The position numbers and the translations under genes were made by a program. From HXMU1420-13 sp965601825 (GTDB lineage: Bacteria > Bacteroidota > Rhodothermia > Balneolales > Balneolaceae), in contig OZ271839.1 of the NCBI GenBank assembly GCA_965601825.1, positions 372,001 to 436,000 on the forward strand: a stretch of DNA of 64,000 nucleotides, written 5' to 3'. Of the stretch, positions 62,116-64,000 are shown one piece after another; position 1 is the first letter of the stretch, and each line of letters opens with the position of its first letter. The notes beneath the pieces were generated by a model. The model worked only from the letters and a program-made list of their open reading frames with translations. It was not told the DNA's origin and did no database searches.

Positions 62116-62876
62116 TCGAAAATATCTAATACGGTGAACACATAAATTGCAACAAGACCTACCATTGTAATGATATATAATGTCATAAGCAGAAATGACT
62201 TCGAAATCGACTTAATCCAACTTTCCTGATACAGTTTTTTAAGATTAAATACTATGTAAAGGAATGTGCCAAACTGCGCGGGAAAACTAATTATTGTTGC
62301 TATAATTTCAATCCATCTTCCTGAAAATGAATTATTCAACCATATGGTAAATAATTCAATCATTAATAATACAAACCAAATTGAGTGAATATGAAATGAG
62401 AGAATTAAATGCTCGACATAAAACTGCTTTCTTTTTCGATAAATCAACTTTGTGAAAAAGGCGAATACAGGAACCAGAAAAAAAAGTGAGTATTGAATTA
62501 TCTCTGCAATATTTCCTATTGAATCATCTTCAAATCCAAAGTTGATAAAGAAGATTTGGTTGGTATCAACCAGTTGCACTAACAAGAAATACACAATACT
62601 TATAGACAGATATATACGAAGTGGCGGTAGATAGCTCGCCCTTTTCCCCTCTATGTAATCACTTGTTACTTTACCGGGACGTAGAAATAAATCTCTTACT
62701 GTTTTAAACCAACGACTATCAATATTAAATAGCGTTTCTACAGCATCTGTTAAGAAAACTCGAAGAGGTTGTTTTGTAGCCTGTGCTTTTTGACCACAAT
62801 TAGCACAATACTTTTCAACTGTTGTAGATCCACAGTTCAGGCAGGTTTTGGAAATGATCTTATCCTCGGTCTCCAT
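62109..62876 (-). CDS. DUF3667 membrane protein with zinc ribbon
   Basis: The 255-residue protein has an N-terminal zinc ribbon, CLNCGS and YCANCG, followed by the family block FLTDAVETLFNIDSRWFKTV with LRPGKVTSDYIEGKR. It then has four or five transmembrane helices. DUF3667 proteins are common in Bacteroidota; their role is unknown. I use the ATG at 62876 in preference to a GTG at 62882. It is coupled with the carbonic anhydrase gene, which starts within its last codons. Confidence 0.87.
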   Translation of the reverse strand: METEDKIISKTCLNCGSTTVEKYCANCGQKAQATKQPLRVFLTDAVETLFNIDSRWFKTVRDLFLRPGKVTSDYIEGKRASYLPPLRIYLSISIVYFLLVQLVDTNQIFFINFGFEDDSIGNIAEIIQYSLFFLVPVFAFFTKLIYRKRKQFYVEHLILSFHIHSIWFVLLMIELFTIWLNNSFSGRWIEIIATIISFPAQFGTFLYIVFNLKKLYQESWIKSISKSFLLMTLYIITMVGLVAIYVFTVLDIFEW

Positions 62877-62887
62877 AACCACAAAAT

Positions 62888-62924
62888 AAAAAAGGTTTCG
62901 ATCACTACAACCGAAACCTTTTTT
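62888..62924 (-). terminator. Intrinsic terminator after the DsbA-like gene
   Basis: A 13-base stem (62888-62900 and 62912-62924; core AAGGTTTCG and CGAAACCTT) lies 19 bases beyond the DsbA-like stop at 62943, read on the minus strand, and is followed by T-rich sequence. It separates that gene from the DUF3667 unit. Confidence 0.9.
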
Positions 62925-62942
62925 CGAAAATCTAAATAGTTT

Positions 62943-63554
62943 TTAGTCCATATAGCTTTCTACCAGCTCTTTGAACAATGGATAACTTCCCGGGTTCTCT
63001 TCAATTTTATCTCCATTTATATAGAAAGTAGGTGTTGAATTTACTCCGAGATCCATTCCTTCTCTTCGATCAGCTATAACAATTCTGTTTATATCTGCAG
63101 AATTGATATCAAACCTGAATTTTTCCATATCTAATTCTAAAGACTCAGCATAGGAGATGAAAATGGCTTCTGCATTCCCTCTACTCCACTGTTCTTGACC
63201 TGCAAAAATGAGTTCGTGCATTTCAGCAAACTTACCTTGTGCTTTTGCGGCTTCTGCTGTTCTTGCTGCAAGGTGAGAATAAGATTGATTATTCAATGGA
63301 AAGTGTTTTGGAACTATATTTACATCATTCCCATAATCTTGCTTCAATTGTTTCATAAAGGAGTGATAGTAAGCACAAGCAGGGCATTGGTAACTACTAT
63401 ATTTGTAAATGGTAACTTTTGCTTCAACTGCAACTTCGCTTGTTCCTGCAGCAATTTGTGTTGCAGCTGAAGTCTCTGAAGATGATTTATCTGCATTTTC
63501 ACAAGCTGTTGTAATTAGTACTCCAGCCAAAAGAAATAATAAAAACTTGTTCAT
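62943..63554 (-). CDS. DsbA-like thioredoxin-fold lipoprotein
   Basis: The 203-residue protein has a lipoprotein signal (lipobox TTAC, Cys18) and a DsbA-type thioredoxin domain with the active site SSYQCPACAYYHSF (Cys57, Cys60). The cis-Pro region VNSTPTFYINGDKI is present, as is the helical insertion (EQWSRGNAEAIFISYAES). Such proteins form or shuffle disulfides in the periplasm, here attached to a membrane by lipid. It is followed by its own terminator. The cysteine desulfurase gene on its other side is 15 bases upstream, so the two may be co-transcribed. Redox direction is unknown. Confidence 0.9.
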   Translation of the reverse strand: MNKFLLFLLAGVLITTACENADKSSSETSAATQIAAGTSEVAVEAKVTIYKYSSYQCPACAYYHSFMKQLKQDYGNDVNIVPKHFPLNNQSYSHLAARTAEAAKAQGKFAEMHELIFAGQEQWSRGNAEAIFISYAESLELDMEKFRFDINSADINRIVIADRREGMDLGVNSTPTFYINGDKIEENPGSYPLFKELVESYMD

Positions 63555-63569
63555 TGATTTTAATTTGGT

Positions 63570-64000
63570 TTAAGATTCTACCGTCCGGTGAACCTTGCTA
63601 AAATGACGATTTAAGATAATGTCTATTTTTTCAATTATCTCGGGTATCTGATGTTCTTTTACATCCGTTCCAAAGGATAGTCGCACAAATTCTCTAGCTT
63701 CTTCGTCGGTTCTTCCAATGGCTTTCATTGTACGATTTGGTTTTTCAGACCCAACCTGACATGCACTACCAGTTGAAATTGCCAACTCGGCCTGGCTGCA
63801 TTCAAGCATAAAAAACTGCCCTTCTAGACCCGGAAAACGTATTCCTAGAATATAAGGTGATTGATCTTTCTCGCTTCCTTCAATGACGATTTCATATCCG
63901 GTTTTCTTTAATTCTGAAATTAACCGGGATCGCATATCAGAAAGTCGTTCAAATTCGGATTCTTGGGTTGAAACTATTTGTTTAGCCGCTGCTGCGAAAG
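63570..64000 (-). CDS. Cysteine desulfurase (C-terminal part)
   Basis: The last 143 or so residues of a PLP-dependent enzyme of the IscS/NifS class are present; the gene continues beyond position 64000. The mobile active-site loop AISTGSACQVGSEKPNRTM contains the catalytic Cys of SGSAC, and FVRLSFGTDVKEHQIPEII is the usual C-terminal ending. The N-terminal PLP-lysine region lies outside the window. Such enzymes supply sulfur for iron-sulfur clusters or thiolated tRNA. It should not be started at the ATG at 63935, which lies inside the conserved domain; the frame is open to the window edge. Confidence 0.93.
   Translation of the reverse strand, partial: FAAAAKQIVSTQESEFERLSDMRSRLISELKKTGYEIVIEGSEKDQSPYILGIRFPGLEGQFFMLECSQAELAISTGSACQVGSEKPNRTMKAIGRTDEEAREFVRLSFGTDVKEHQIPEIIEKIDIILNRHFSKVHRTVES

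Noticed and set aside
63570..63935. Small independent protein starting at 63935
   Set aside because: The ATG is internal to a cysteine desulfurase whose frame stays open to the window edge with conserved sequence before it.

Overview
The window looks like an AT-rich chromosomal segment from a marine member of the Bacteroidota/Balneolota side of the FCB group, most likely a Balneola-like genus. The evidence is two secreted proteins ending in NPFNP-type C-terminal sorting domains of the type IX secretion system, a PorX-type response regulator/PglZ protein, a long SecA, and several families common in that group (DUF6090, DUF3667, ADOP-like permease with PadR, YwqK/MORN proteins). Genus assignment is inference. 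I recognised no rRNA, tRNA, CRISPR array, insertion sequence or prophage core, and no gene-free stretch exceeds 300 bases.

Layout. 0-4.3 kb: partial POT peptide transporter, a phosphofructokinase with pyrophosphate-type residues, an SQR-like flavoprotein and a DUF456 membrane protein. 4.3-13 kb: large secreted BNR protein, a PadR/permease/serine-hydrolase unit, gdhA. 13.1-18 kb: a single-strand run of membrane proteins dominated by four DUF6090 paralogues plus the frameshifted remnant of a fifth. 18-22 kb: a compact DUF2589 operon (three paralogues and a zinc ribbon), divergent from an unknown small protein and a membrane-anchored GH25 muramidase; this is the least explained cluster. 22-29 kb: transporters, a DksA-like zinc finger, a lipoprotein of the endonuclease/exonuclease/phosphatase fold, polyphosphate glucokinase, an AhpD-like protein, MarR, VOC and TPR proteins. 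28.9-35.2 kb: a complete, translationally coupled hutHUIG histidine degradation operon with a divergent LysR regulator. 35.2-39.5 kb: a degenerate glucokinase paralogue, a BNR lipoprotein and two MORN/YwqK-like secreted proteins. 39.6-49.5 kb: secA, a fatty acid hydroxylase-type protein, a large lipoprotein, rpmH-rnpA-yidC and an orphan HsdR_N-like protein. 49.5-64 kb: pnuC, tsaE, porX, HhH protein, alpha/beta hydrolase, RluA-type synthase, trhO, a T9SS-exported metalloprotease, an HU gene followed by an HU-TM-LysM fusion, hemW, gamma carbonic anhydrase, DUF3667, a DsbA-like lipoprotein and the end of a cysteine desulfurase.

Functional links. Histidine catabolism yields glutamate, the substrate or product of gdhA. 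Polyphosphate glucokinase and the PPi-type phosphofructokinase both suggest glycolysis primed from inorganic phosphoanhydrides rather than ATP. PorX and the two sorting-domain proteins fit one export route, and rpmH-rnpA-yidC plus secA belong to translation and membrane biogenesis.

The most unusual signals are: (1) a family of seven-base-periodic arrays, mostly forming long inverted repeats, that begin at or overlap stop codons at five places between 48.5 and 61.6 kb; (2) the DUF2589 operon with its muramidase neighbour; (3) a membrane-spanning HU-LysM fusion that could tether DNA to the envelope; (4) two enzyme paralogues that have lost key residues (glucokinase-like at 35.2-36.0 kb, SQR-like at 2.5-3.7 kb).
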